The position numbers and the translations under genes were made by a program. Below are positions 1 through 7,042 of a stretch of DNA of 8,241 nt, in pieces (within the stretch, counting starts at the first letter, position 1; each line of letters opens with the position of its first letter). The notes beneath the pieces were generated by a model. That model searched no databases. It worked only from the letters and a program-made list of their open reading frames with translations, and was not told the origin of the DNA. Source of the DNA: Alphaproteobacteria bacterium (GTDB lineage Bacteria; Pseudomonadota; Alphaproteobacteria; RF32; CAG-239); the NCBI GenBank assembly GCA_017477035.1, contig JAFUXW010000099.1, forward strand, positions 1 through 8,241. The letters are read 5' to 3'.

Positions 1-3000
1 ATCCACTACGATGAATCTGCGAATGCATAGCTCCGGCCTCTGCACTGCGGTTGTAAGCTCCGGTACTCATAGTGCGTTCCATTTGTTTTAATTTAAGTTT
101 ATCCATATACTTGTCAAAGTGAGCTTGCGTAAAGCCAGCCATAGCTTTATCTTTATTGATATTATTCCCCCATTCTCCTTTATGGTTTAGCGGTGTCATG
201 AAACTGTTTTGGTTGATGGCGTGTTCACTGAAACCGCCATCGAAATCATATTGGAAAGTCCCGTCTTTTTGCTTGGTTGCTGTTTGAACTGCATGGAAAA
301 CACCATTTGATTCATTAAGAGTGGTATTTCCTTCACTGTCTATTGTTTCCGCAGCAATAAACATTTGGTCACCAATCATCACCGCCTGAATATTTTTAGT
401 TTCTACGATTTTTTCCACATCTTTACCGTCTATTCTTTCTTTAACTTTGGATATTTGATTAATGGTAACGCGACCGTTTTCATCAATATTGACCTTTGTA
501 TCAGGATTACTCAAATCGAGCTTTAATCCTCGTGCTTCCATAGTTTTGGCAATTAAAACCTTAGCAGCTTGTTCCGGATTTTTCATATTCTTTTGCATTT
601 CATTGAAAGTATCCAGATTAATGGTTCCGTCTTTTCTTACCAAATCACGATTAAAGAGGTTAAAATCTTTCATCTCGGTATGCGCCTCGGTAACATTGCC
701 CATAGCATCTGTTTTTTCTATAGTGCGCGATGTTGCTGTATTAACAATACGATTTGTTCCGTATTGTTTTTTTGTTTTTTCCACGGCTTTGCCTAAACCT
801 AAGTAAGAGCGGGTAAATCTGGTCTTGTAGGCGGCTATTTGTCCGTTTTCATCAAGACGGAACGTACTCTTGCCGTCAGCAGTGCTATATACCAAATTAC
901 CGTCTTCGTCTTTGGTAGCTATCATATCCTCATATCCGGTTACTTTACCGAAAATACGGTGGCGTGCGCGATATTTTACATTACCGTTTTCATCTCTTAC
1001 CTCATTACCATCTTTATCTAATACCTTTTCAAACGCTTTATCGGATTGAGAGCGCTTGTGAGTTTCTCTGGTTAATGACCAACGTCCGTCTTCCCCTTTA
1101 GTAGCCGAAAATTTAATATCACGTCCAAATATACGAAAACTACCTTTGTGCGAAATTTTGTTGCCATCTTCATCAGAATCTGTTGATGAATTTTTTCCAA
1201 ATTTTGAAGCTAAAGCTCCAACTGCGTGGTTTTTCAGACTTCTGTATTGATTTCCGACGTAGTAATTGAGCCCTGCTCCTACTGCTCCGGCGGCTTTTCC
1301 TGTTGTATATATGGCTGCTTTTCCTGTTTTACCAGCAGCATCCATTACAGTTCCACCAACCATACGGCCGATACCTTTGCTACCACCTAATCCTGGTGAA
1401 GAAGCAAATTTTTCGGCCATTGATTTAGCTTCATCAAAAAATACATAGCAGAAGAAGCAAACTGCGGCAACGCGGATAAATCCCATTCCATACCAAGCCA
1501 ATCCTTTAAATCTAACAAACATCGTGTGATTATTGTCAGGTCCGTTTGCACCGTCTCCCAAATTTATATTCAGCCAATTTTGTAATTGTTGGTTGATAAT
1601 ATAAATTATAATTGCCATAAATACAAAGTTGAACATCGCATTCATAAAGAAATCCCAAACAATTTTCAGGTATTTTGAGGTAATCTTAAATGCGTAAGCT
1701 CCTATAGCGCATGGTGCCAGTGCCGCCGCTATGCATAATTGCAACACACAATCGACCAAACACCATGGAAATGTCAGCAACAAAACAATCCCCGCCAACC
1801 ATAGGAATATACCGGTAGTAACATATCCTAGATGCGGTACATTCAGCGATTTAACCCAAAGGTGGTCATGGAATCCCAAACAAACTGAAAAATTACCGAG
1901 TTTCATTAATAAACTTGTAGAATCTTCCAAATGTTTAATACTGCACACAATAGATTCTCCAAGTTCCTGAGATAGACCTCCTTGTGGGTTTCCGGTTCCG
2001 GAATAACCTTTTTCAGTACTGTATCCTTTAATATTTTGCATATAATCGGCAGATTTTTCGCAGGTAGATGCACTGTTCAAGTCGTCAATAAAGTTCATCC
2101 CCGTCATCATCACCGGATTTAAAGTTAAGTCCATAATATAAAACAGAGAGGTGGTACTGCTTAAGATTAATGCAACAACAGCTACTCTAAATCCCTGAAA
2201 TAAAATTCCTTTAGCCATCTCACCTGAATTCGTAGCATTAAAAGAGGCCAATTGTTTTAGCAAATAGATTGCGAGCCAAATTAAGAAACCGATTTTAACA
2301 AAATTCAGGGTAGGATCCAAAAGTCCGTTATCTGCCATTAATGCAATTTGACTGGCAGCATTGAACATAGTTTTAAACAAACCGCAGAATATACATTTTT
2401 CACTATCCAAATAATCAGAATATTTACAACTGGAAGTAGCCCCGCTGGAATCTTCACCCTGAATAGCTCCTTGAGTTGCTGAAGCACTGCCGAAAGGTAT
2501 AGGACCTCCATTTCTGGTGCCGCATTTTTCTCCGGCACAACCGCCACATAATACTGATGCACTTTGACAAGATGGTTGCATGACACGGCTTGTGCTGGCT
2601 TGAGTTCCGTTTACGGCATCTCCATCCCATAATTCAAAGTGCAAATGAATACAGAACGCACCGGCATGACTGGTTCCGCCGTTACACATATTTAAGCAAC
2701 CACTCTTACCACCATCTTGTGACGGATGATCACACGTTTTTCCGTTCCTTAATTTATTGGAGCCGCCGACAATTCCGATAACATCATCTTTTTTCACTGT
2801 TCTTCCCATAGCGGCTGACGGATTGGCATCAAATGTTATATTTTCTCCATTACCTTTGGCTACTCGCCAAAGATGACGATAAATAGTTAAATAATGTTTA
2901 TTATCACTACCCGTACATTTTTTATCATGTAATATGGCTAACGTTCTGCCGCTTCCGTTATTCCAAGCTGCATGAACTATTTGACCATCGGCGGCGGCAA

Positions 3001-3409
3001 AGGCTTTGGAATTGGTATAACCGCTGGCACCGATGTCCGTGCCGTAGTGATTTCTTTTACCATTTGATCTCCATCCAGCCATTGTGTAATTTCCGGTACC
3101 GGCTTCAATCGGCATAGAATTAAAGCAACCGTTTGACGAATTTCTTTTTATACATTGTGTATCTAATTTTGTAGATGAATTTCCTTCAAGTTTATTTCCG
3201 CTACTTGCAATTCTACATCCCCCCTGAGCTTGGTTTTTATCAACTTGTGCACAAGAATGATCACACTGTGAAGATTTTCCGGTGCCTTGTGCATTAACGC
3301 TTAACGCAAAAAACAATGTAATACAACACATAACAATACCAAGGATAAATGACTTTGCAAAGTCATGATTGACTTTTTGCCGTACATTATTTTTCAAGCT
3401 TTTTATCAT
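1..3409 (-). CDS. M23 zinc endopeptidase fused to a VirB6-like membrane domain, C-terminus beyond the left edge
   Basis: At least 1,136 residues, open through position 1. Residues 1-40 are a signal peptide or anchor (core about 21-37, VNA before Q41). A complete M23/LytM-like domain follows: HYGTD (H121, D125, zinc ligands), AAADGQIVHAAW, YRHL (H179), GIVG, and HLHFE (H255, H257), so a functional cross-bridge-cutting peptidase is plausible in the periplasm. A Cys-rich insert (C226, H228, C238, C242, H248, C253) precedes the last motif. A second Cys-rich linker contains CGGCAGEKC and leads to CIFC (C339-C342). VirB6-like membrane segments lie near 364-382 (GFLIWLAIYLL), 392-412, 527-577, 585-608 and 637-660, with a Cys-containing loop between the second and third. 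From about 661 onward comes a Gly/Ala-rich stretch and then a long hydrophilic tail with D-x-[DEN]-G-N turns. An ordinary free M23 protein is excluded by the continuous frame. The tail's function is unknown. Confidence 0.8.
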   Translation of the reverse strand, partial: MIKSLKNNVRQKVNHDFAKSFILGIVMCCITLFFALSVNAQGTGKSSQCDHSCAQVDKNQAQGGCRIASSGNKLEGNSSTKLDTQCIKRNSSNGCFNSMPIEAGTGNYTMAGWRSNGKRNHYGTDIGASGYTNSKAFAAADGQIVHAAWNNGSGRTLAILHDKKCTGSDNKHYLTIYRHLWRVAKGNGENITFDANPSAAMGRTVKKDDVIGIVGGSNKLRNGKTCDHPSQDGGKSGCLNMCNGGTSHAGAFCIHLHFELWDGDAVNGTQASTSRVMQPSCQSASVLCGGCAGEKCGTRNGGPIPFGSASATQGAIQGEDSSGATSSCKYSDYLDSEKCIFCGLFKTMFNAASQIALMADNGLLDPTLNFVKIGFLIWLAIYLLKQLASFNATNSGEMAKGILFQGFRVAVVALILSSTTSLFYIMDLTLNPVMMTGMNFIDDLNSASTCEKSADYMQNIKGYSTEKGYSGTGNPQGGLSQELGESIVCSIKHLEDSTSLLMKLGNFSVCLGFHDHLWVKSLNVPHLGYVTTGIFLWLAGIVLLLTFPWCLVDCVLQLCIAAALAPCAIGAYAFKITSKYLKIVWDFFMNAMFNFVFMAIIIYIINQQLQNWLNINLGDGANGPDNNHTMFVRFKGLAWYGMGFIRVAAVCFFCYVFFDEAKSMAEKFASSPGLGGSKGIGRMVGGTVMDAAGKTGKAAIYTTGKAAGAVGAGLNYYVGNQYRSLKNHAVGALASKFGKNSSTDSDEDGNKISHKGSFRIFGRDIKFSATKGEDGRWSLTRETHKRSQSDKAFEKVLDKDGNEVRDENGNVKYRARHRIFGKVTGYEDMIATKDEDGNLVYSTADGKSTFRLDENGQIAAYKTRFTRSYLGLGKAVEKTKKQYGTNRIVNTATSRTIEKTDAMGNVTEAHTEMKDFNLFNRDLVRKDGTINLDTFNEMQKNMKNPEQAAKVLIAKTMEARGLKLDLSNPDTKVNIDENGRVTINQISKVKERIDGKDVEKIVETKNIQAVMIGDQMFIAAETIDSEGNTTLNESNGVFHAVQTATKQKDGTFQYDFDGGFSEHAINQNSFMTPLNHKGEWGNNINKDKAMAGFTQAHFDKYMDKLKLKQMERTMSTGAYNRSAEAGAMHSQIHRSG
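230..1174 (-). repeat. Degenerate D-x-[DEN]-G-N turn repeats in the M23/VirB6 protein tail
   Basis: Between residues about 746 and 1060 the tail repeatedly shows short Asp/Asn/Gly turns followed by beta-prone stretches: DEDGNKI, DKDGNEV, DENGNVKY, DEDGNLVY, DENGQIAAY, DAMGNVT, DENGRVTI, DSEGNTT and QKDGTFQY. Spacing is irregular (roughly 9 to 100 residues) and the flanks differ, so this is an old or convergent repeat. It recalls the turns of RHS/YD-type or other beta-repeat proteins, but the YD consensus is not present. Confidence 0.5.
3349..3366. repeat. 18-bp perfect palindrome early in the M23/VirB6 gene
   Basis: ATGACTTTGCAAAGTCAT is its own reverse complement and starts 43 bases inside the gene, encoding part of the signal-peptide region. 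In the mRNA it could fold as a 7-bp stem with a TGCA loop. Whether it has any function is unknown; it may be chance. Confidence 0.4.
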
Positions 3410-3418
3410 TTCAATCAG

Positions 3419-3424
3419 TCCCCT
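3419..3424 (-). promoter_or_regulatory. Ribosome binding site (AGGGGA) overlapping the upstream stop codon
   Basis: AGGGGA lies nine bases before the ATG at 3407-3409 and overlaps the TAG stop (3423-3425) of the preceding gene, so termination and restart are probably linked. In-frame ATGs at 3430 and 3433 would give a 7-8 residue longer product but have no recognisable site in front of them. Confidence 0.65.
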
Positions 3425-5810
3425 AATCATCATCGTATGTGTTAATTGATTTAAAGTAATCTCTGTCTTCCTGAGATGCTTCTTTCTTTCTCTCTTCGGC
3501 ATCGTGTATGTCTTGCCAACTTGTCCACTTATGCCCGCTCTTGCTCTCGTTATTTTGCAGACTTTGACCAAAGTCTTTTAAGACATTACCAAATATACTG
3601 GCGGTTCCCTCTGCTGCCCGTTTAATATCTTGTCCGGTTCCTTTGACTGTGCGAGCCGCAGTTCGCAGAACGACTTGTCCGGTCTTTTTTAAGATAACTT
3701 TGTCCTCTTTGGCCTTTTTCAAGGCTTCCCAACCATTAGCAAGTTTATTGACGTTATTAATAGCACTGTTAATCGGGTGTCTTACTCCTTTACCCAGGCT
3801 TTCGGCTATTTTGAATGGAGCAGACAGTAATGCTGACGGTTGCAAACTTATAGGGGATTTGTCGGCATCTTTCCAAGCTTCTTTTGTAGCTTGAGCAAGT
3901 TTCCTCTTCTCTTCACCCATAAACATCCGCATAGCTTCGGTTGTTACCACATTTTCCGGTGTATTCTTCAAGCTCTGAATATCATTATAAACCGTTGCCG
4001 CCGCACCGGCTACAGCATTTTTAGTGGTATTTTGGATATTAGTTGCCATATTTTGCGCACCGGATTTTATATTTTTTCCTGCAGTTTTCAAATCTTCCAC
4101 AATATCATCACCGGTTTTCATATTTTCCGGATTTCCTGCCATCATTTGTCCGGTATTATAAACAGCAGCTGCAGCTCCGGCTGCCATATTACGAGCACCA
4201 GTTTTGATACCTTTTCCGGCGGCTTTCAAATCACCTTTAACACTGTCGAAAGATTGATTGATGGCACCTTTTACATCATCACGAGTGATTATATCATTAG
4301 GGTTATCTTTTCCCAACACTTGTTTGTTATACAAGTTAATACCTGCTGCCGCAGCGTCAGCCGCAGCATTTTGCAGTTGACCGCCTCCGTGAGCAACTTT
4401 ATCTTCTGCCCAATTGCCGGCTTTTTTGAATGCTTTATCAATTTTATCATCCCATCTTTTTTCTACTTCTCTGCGCGTAGAATCTTTTGTAAAAGAGAAT
4501 AACAGTCCAACATTGGTAAAACCTTTAACCAAACTTCCCACTCCTTGTACCGCCTGATTTGTCTTTTCTCCCAATTTACCCATAGCATTATTGTAGGTTC
4601 TGCGTGGATTGGTAACTGCGCTTGCAAATTTCTTAACTCCTCCGGCGAGCTGAGCCCGTCCTTCCTTAGAGCCGAGTGCCGCTATTCCGCCACCAAGGCC
4701 GGCAATAGCACGTCCGGTTTGGGTTTTAGCCACATCTCCGACAAACGATGCTGCCGGTTTTACAGTGTTAGCGGCAACCATACCTACGGCTTGTGTTCCC
4801 ATATGGTGCATCGGACTTTCAGAACCGAAAACAGAATCGCTGAAAAAGTAATCAAGATAGTCATTAACGCTTGAAGCTAAAATCTTAAAGCCAAAGATTA
4901 ATCCGAATGCAACAACCAAAAAATGCATACGGTCAAAAGCAAAGTTATCTATCAACGTTTCAGTTTTTTTATCGGCAATAGCTTTCCAAAAAGCTTCCCA
5001 CCCATCTCTTCCGTCGCCGGTATCAAGCAGGCTGTTTGATACCAGAGTTACGGTAAAAGTTACGCCGATTGCCACTAACGTAAACAACATACCGTTTCTT
5101 ATTATGATGCTCAAATTTTCTTGAAATTTATTTTTTGTAGGAGGAAACGGCCATAATGCAATTGATACAGGCATAAACACCATAGCAAATCCGAGCTTAA
5201 ATGAAATATCAACAAAATACATACCGATACTCATTGTCATCAACACCCCGACAATATAAATAATCAGACCACTGATAAATAGGTTAAGATTTACGAGTTT
5301 TGCCCAACATCCTGTCCAGTTTTCTAATCCCAAACACAGATAAGCAACTTTTTGTGAATAACAAAGCAGGGAATGTCCTATCATAAATACTTTAGATAAT
5401 TCTTTGTATATTTCCCGCATAAAAATTTGCATTTTTTGCATCAGATCATCAGAAAAAAGTCCGGCGGCATTAGGGGTAGTTCCTGCATCAACATTAGCGG
5501 GTTGGTATTCTCCTTCACAAGCAGTTTTTGATGTAGCATAACCAGACCACGGCGTAAGCTCATTTAATACTTCCTGAGAAGATTTTGGCTGTGCAATGCT
5601 TTCGGGAACCGTCGTTTCTTGTTTTTTCTTGGCAGCTTCTTCTTCAGCTTTCTTTTGCCCTTGAGGTGTCCATTGTGCTAATTCATTTATCCTGGTAAGT
5701 TCATTATTTTGCGGAAGAAGCTGAGCATAAGCAGAGCTGACGAAATTTGATAAATAAATCAATCCGATACATAGGAAAAGTGCAATATTTTTTATCAATT
5801 TGAAGTTCAT
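3423..5810 (-). CDS. C-terminal half of a VirB6-like membrane protein with its own signal peptide and a long Ala/Gly-rich tail
   Basis: A 795-residue protein. Residues 1-29 are a typical signal peptide (core about 9-24, AYA before Q30). A polar periplasmic region (30-115) includes a Lys/Glu-rich coiled-coil-like stretch (about 50-66). Residues 118-152 (starting GLF, ending GHSLLCYSQ) align with the segment that begins the second membrane half in the other VirB6-like proteins here. Membrane segments follow near 174-194, 198-222, 236-258 and 295-315; ALWPFPPTKNKF (218-229) is the Pro/aromatic/basic signature. The first pair of VirB6 membrane segments is absent and is found at the end of the preceding gene. 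From about 330 to 795 runs a soluble, Ala/Gly/Lys-rich, helix-prone tail with an internal duplication (527-563 and 573-621), ending in an acidic DDD. Known VirB6/TrbL proteins often carry long Ala/Gly-rich C-terminal extensions. No enzymatic motif was recognised. Start chosen from the GGAGGT site and signal peptide. Confidence 0.72.
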   Translation of the reverse strand: MNFKLIKNIALFLCIGLIYLSNFVSSAYAQLLPQNNELTRINELAQWTPQGQKKAEEEAAKKKQETTVPESIAQPKSSQEVLNELTPWSGYATSKTACEGEYQPANVDAGTTPNAAGLFSDDLMQKMQIFMREIYKELSKVFMIGHSLLCYSQKVAYLCLGLENWTGCWAKLVNLNLFISGLIIYIVGVLMTMSIGMYFVDISFKLGFAMVFMPVSIALWPFPPTKNKFQENLSIIIRNGMLFTLVAIGVTFTVTLVSNSLLDTGDGRDGWEAFWKAIADKKTETLIDNFAFDRMHFLVVAFGLIFGFKILASSVNDYLDYFFSDSVFGSESPMHHMGTQAVGMVAANTVKPAASFVGDVAKTQTGRAIAGLGGGIAALGSKEGRAQLAGGVKKFASAVTNPRRTYNNAMGKLGEKTNQAVQGVGSLVKGFTNVGLLFSFTKDSTRREVEKRWDDKIDKAFKKAGNWAEDKVAHGGGQLQNAAADAAAAGINLYNKQVLGKDNPNDIITRDDVKGAINQSFDSVKGDLKAAGKGIKTGARNMAAGAAAAVYNTGQMMAGNPENMKTGDDIVEDLKTAGKNIKSGAQNMATNIQNTTKNAVAGAAATVYNDIQSLKNTPENVVTTEAMRMFMGEEKRKLAQATKEAWKDADKSPISLQPSALLSAPFKIAESLGKGVRHPINSAINNVNKLANGWEALKKAKEDKVILKKTGQVVLRTAARTVKGTGQDIKRAAEGTASIFGNVLKDFGQSLQNNESKSGHKWTSWQDIHDAEERKKEASQEDRDYFKSINTYDDD
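3948..4232 (-). repeat. Internal duplication in the tail of the split VirB6 C-half
   Basis: Two imperfect copies lie at residues 527-563 and 573-621, offset by 46 residues. Each runs DLK-x-AGK-x-IK-x-GA-x-NMA, then GAAA-x-VYN, then PEN; the second copy has about ten extra residues (TNIQNTTKNAV) in the middle. The similarity shows in the DNA as well (4195-4230 against 4059-4094), which suggests a fairly recent duplication. Confidence 0.65.
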
Positions 5811-5811
5811 T

Positions 5812-7029
5812 TTAAGCACCTCCGCCTGTAAATATTGCCATACCGTAATCAACCCCTAATCCGACAATAGGATCCAGATAGTAATCGCGTAGCAGTTGAG
5901 TCCCAATGGTAACTGCCAAATAAGCCAACGAAACTTTGAATCCCATAATCAAAATATCTTGCAGCATTTTTCCGGGAGTAACAGCATTGATGGAGCTTAC
6001 TTGCTGTAAAATATAGAAAGCGAGCCAAATTAAAAAACCAAACTTCAAGATAATTCTGCCGAGTGATTGAGTAGCAGGTAAAGCTTGACTTGCCGCTTGC
6101 AGATAGGCATTAACCAATACAATAACTATTTTACAGTACCAACAATATTGGTCTACTTTGCTTTCATCTGTTAAATACATAGCTTGCATAGCTTCCATTG
6201 TGCATGAACCAGATTCGCGAGAACCATCAGAATCCGAGCCAGCAACCCCGTTGGCTGATTGACTATAATTTGAATTCGGATCAACCGGTGCAACAACATC
6301 ATCATCATATGCGTGATGGAAATTTCCCAATTCCCAATTCCAGAAATATGCATTCTTAAAGGCGGCAGACCCCTTCTTTGATCTGTCAATTCGGGTAATT
6401 GCCAATACTTCATACTTTTGACCATTTTTCGGTTTTGCTATCTTCCCTTTCGACATTAAGTAGTTAGGAGTTAAACAATTTGGAGAATCACCAATTTTGA
6501 CACCGCCATAAGCATCCTTTCCGCAAGATGCATCAAAAGCATTGGCACCTCTAACTAAATTGGATTTAAGTGATCCTTTTACCAGTTGATCTGCAAGTCT
6601 TAATGCTCTATTCCAGTCTGTGCTACTGCCTGCATTTCTTCCCATTCTCTCCAAATCAGCTTTGCTCTTATTGGCAAATTTATCTCTTGAGCCTGAATAG
6701 TTACTATCCTTTCCAGGCTCCCATGTGTGAAAGAGTATGTCACTGTATGTAATACGGCTGTTCCTGCTATGCTGATCGTTATATTGATTTCTCATAACTT
6801 CGGCAACGCGTTGCATAGCCAAATCTCCTTCGCCGTTGTTTTCTGCAACGCCCCTCATTTCATTCATCAAAACATTGGCAATTCTCAGCTGTACCAAGCT
6901 GTATTCGGCGTCAACCGATGTCGGATAAAATACTCCGAATGACACTATAAATAACGCTACCACTGACGACAATAAAGGTTGCGTTTCTAAAGTGAAATAT
7001 TTTATTATATTCCTAAAACATTTTTTCAT
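5812..7029 (-). CDS. Secreted SleB-like cell-wall hydrolase domain fused to the N-terminal half of a VirB6-like membrane protein
   Basis: A 405-residue protein. Residues 1-41 form a signal peptide or membrane anchor (basic start, hydrophobic core about 19-35, VDA before E42). Residues 45-235 resemble SleB/Hydrolase_2 cell-wall hydrolases: a helix with NEMRG (E57 is the expected catalytic Glu), GDLAMQRVAEVMRNQ (68-82), YSDILF (95-100), DWNRALRLADQLVKG (138-152), GANAF (161-165) and a late aromatic stretch AYFWNWE (227-233). A polar Ser/Asp/Asn-rich linker (about 242-275) leads to CWYC (296-299) and two membrane segments (326-344 and 359-380); LKFGFLIWLAFYIL aligns with LNFVKIGFLIWLAIYLL of the M23 fusion. 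The protein stops in the expected periplasmic loop, so the second VirB6 half is missing and appears to be supplied by the next gene. Likely role: opening peptidoglycan at the secretion channel. Cysteines 169, 185, 276, 296 and 299 could form periplasmic disulfides. The hydrolase call comes from motif order, not a profile search. Confidence 0.72.
   Translation of the reverse strand: MKKCFRNIIKYFTLETQPLLSSVVALFIVSFGVFYPTSVDAEYSLVQLRIANVLMNEMRGVAENNGEGDLAMQRVAEVMRNQYNDQHSRNSRITYSDILFHTWEPGKDSNYSGSRDKFANKSKADLERMGRNAGSSTDWNRALRLADQLVKGSLKSNLVRGANAFDASCGKDAYGGVKIGDSPNCLTPNYLMSKGKIAKPKNGQKYEVLAITRIDRSKKGSAAFKNAYFWNWELGNFHHAYDDDVVAPVDPNSNYSQSANGVAGSDSDGSRESGSCTMEAMQAMYLTDESKVDQYCWYCKIVIVLVNAYLQAASQALPATQSLGRIILKFGFLIWLAFYILQQVSSINAVTPGKMLQDILIMGFKVSLAYLAVTIGTQLLRDYYLDPIVGLGVDYGMAIFTGGGA
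5818..5823 (-). promoter_or_regulatory. Ribosome binding site (GGAGGT) inside the end of the upstream gene
   Basis: GGAGGT lies seven bases before the ATG at 5808-5810 and is formed by the last Gly-Gly codons (GGA GGT) of the upstream gene. Only one base (5811) separates that gene's TAA from this ATG, an arrangement expected to couple translation. It favours the 5810 start over an in-frame TTG at 5850-5852, which would put a 14-residue extension before a typical signal peptide. Confidence 0.85.
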
Positions 7030-7035
7030 CGGCAA

Positions 7036-7041
7036 CCTCTC
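7036..7041 (-). promoter_or_regulatory. Ribosome binding site (GAGAGG) for the SleB-like/VirB6 fusion
   Basis: GAGAGG on the minus strand lies six bases before the ATG at 7027-7029, in the 13-base gap after the preceding stop. It decides the start: an in-frame TTG at 7057-7059 would add ten charged residues ahead of the signal peptide and has no such site. Confidence 0.75.
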
Positions 7042-7042
7042 T

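Noticed and set aside
1..3409. Phage tail or endolysin origin for the M23 domain.
   Set aside because: The domain is in frame with VirB6-like membrane segments and sits in an operon of similar proteins; no phage structural gene is present.
3410..3433. Alternative in-frame ATG starts at 3430 and 3433 for the M23/VirB6 gene.
   Set aside because: They overlap the preceding gene's end and have no ribosome binding site; AGGGGA serves the ATG at 3409. The shift would be only 7-8 residues.
462..4874. Plus-strand open frames, the longest at 3840-4502 (220 codons), plus others at 462-806, 1731-1970 and 4545-4874.
   Set aside because: They lie antisense to long genes with recognised domains and show Ser/Phe/Cys/His-rich composition typical of reverse-frame shadows, with no recognisable domain.
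5811..5852. A longer split-VirB6 C-half starting at TTG 5850-5852.
   Set aside because: GGAGGT seven bases before the ATG at 5810 and a standard signal peptide beginning there make the shorter start far better.
5812..5852. Programmed frameshift joining the two VirB6 halves into one chain.
   Set aside because: No slippery run is evident at the junction, and the second half has its own signal peptide and strong ribosome site, so separate chains are simpler.
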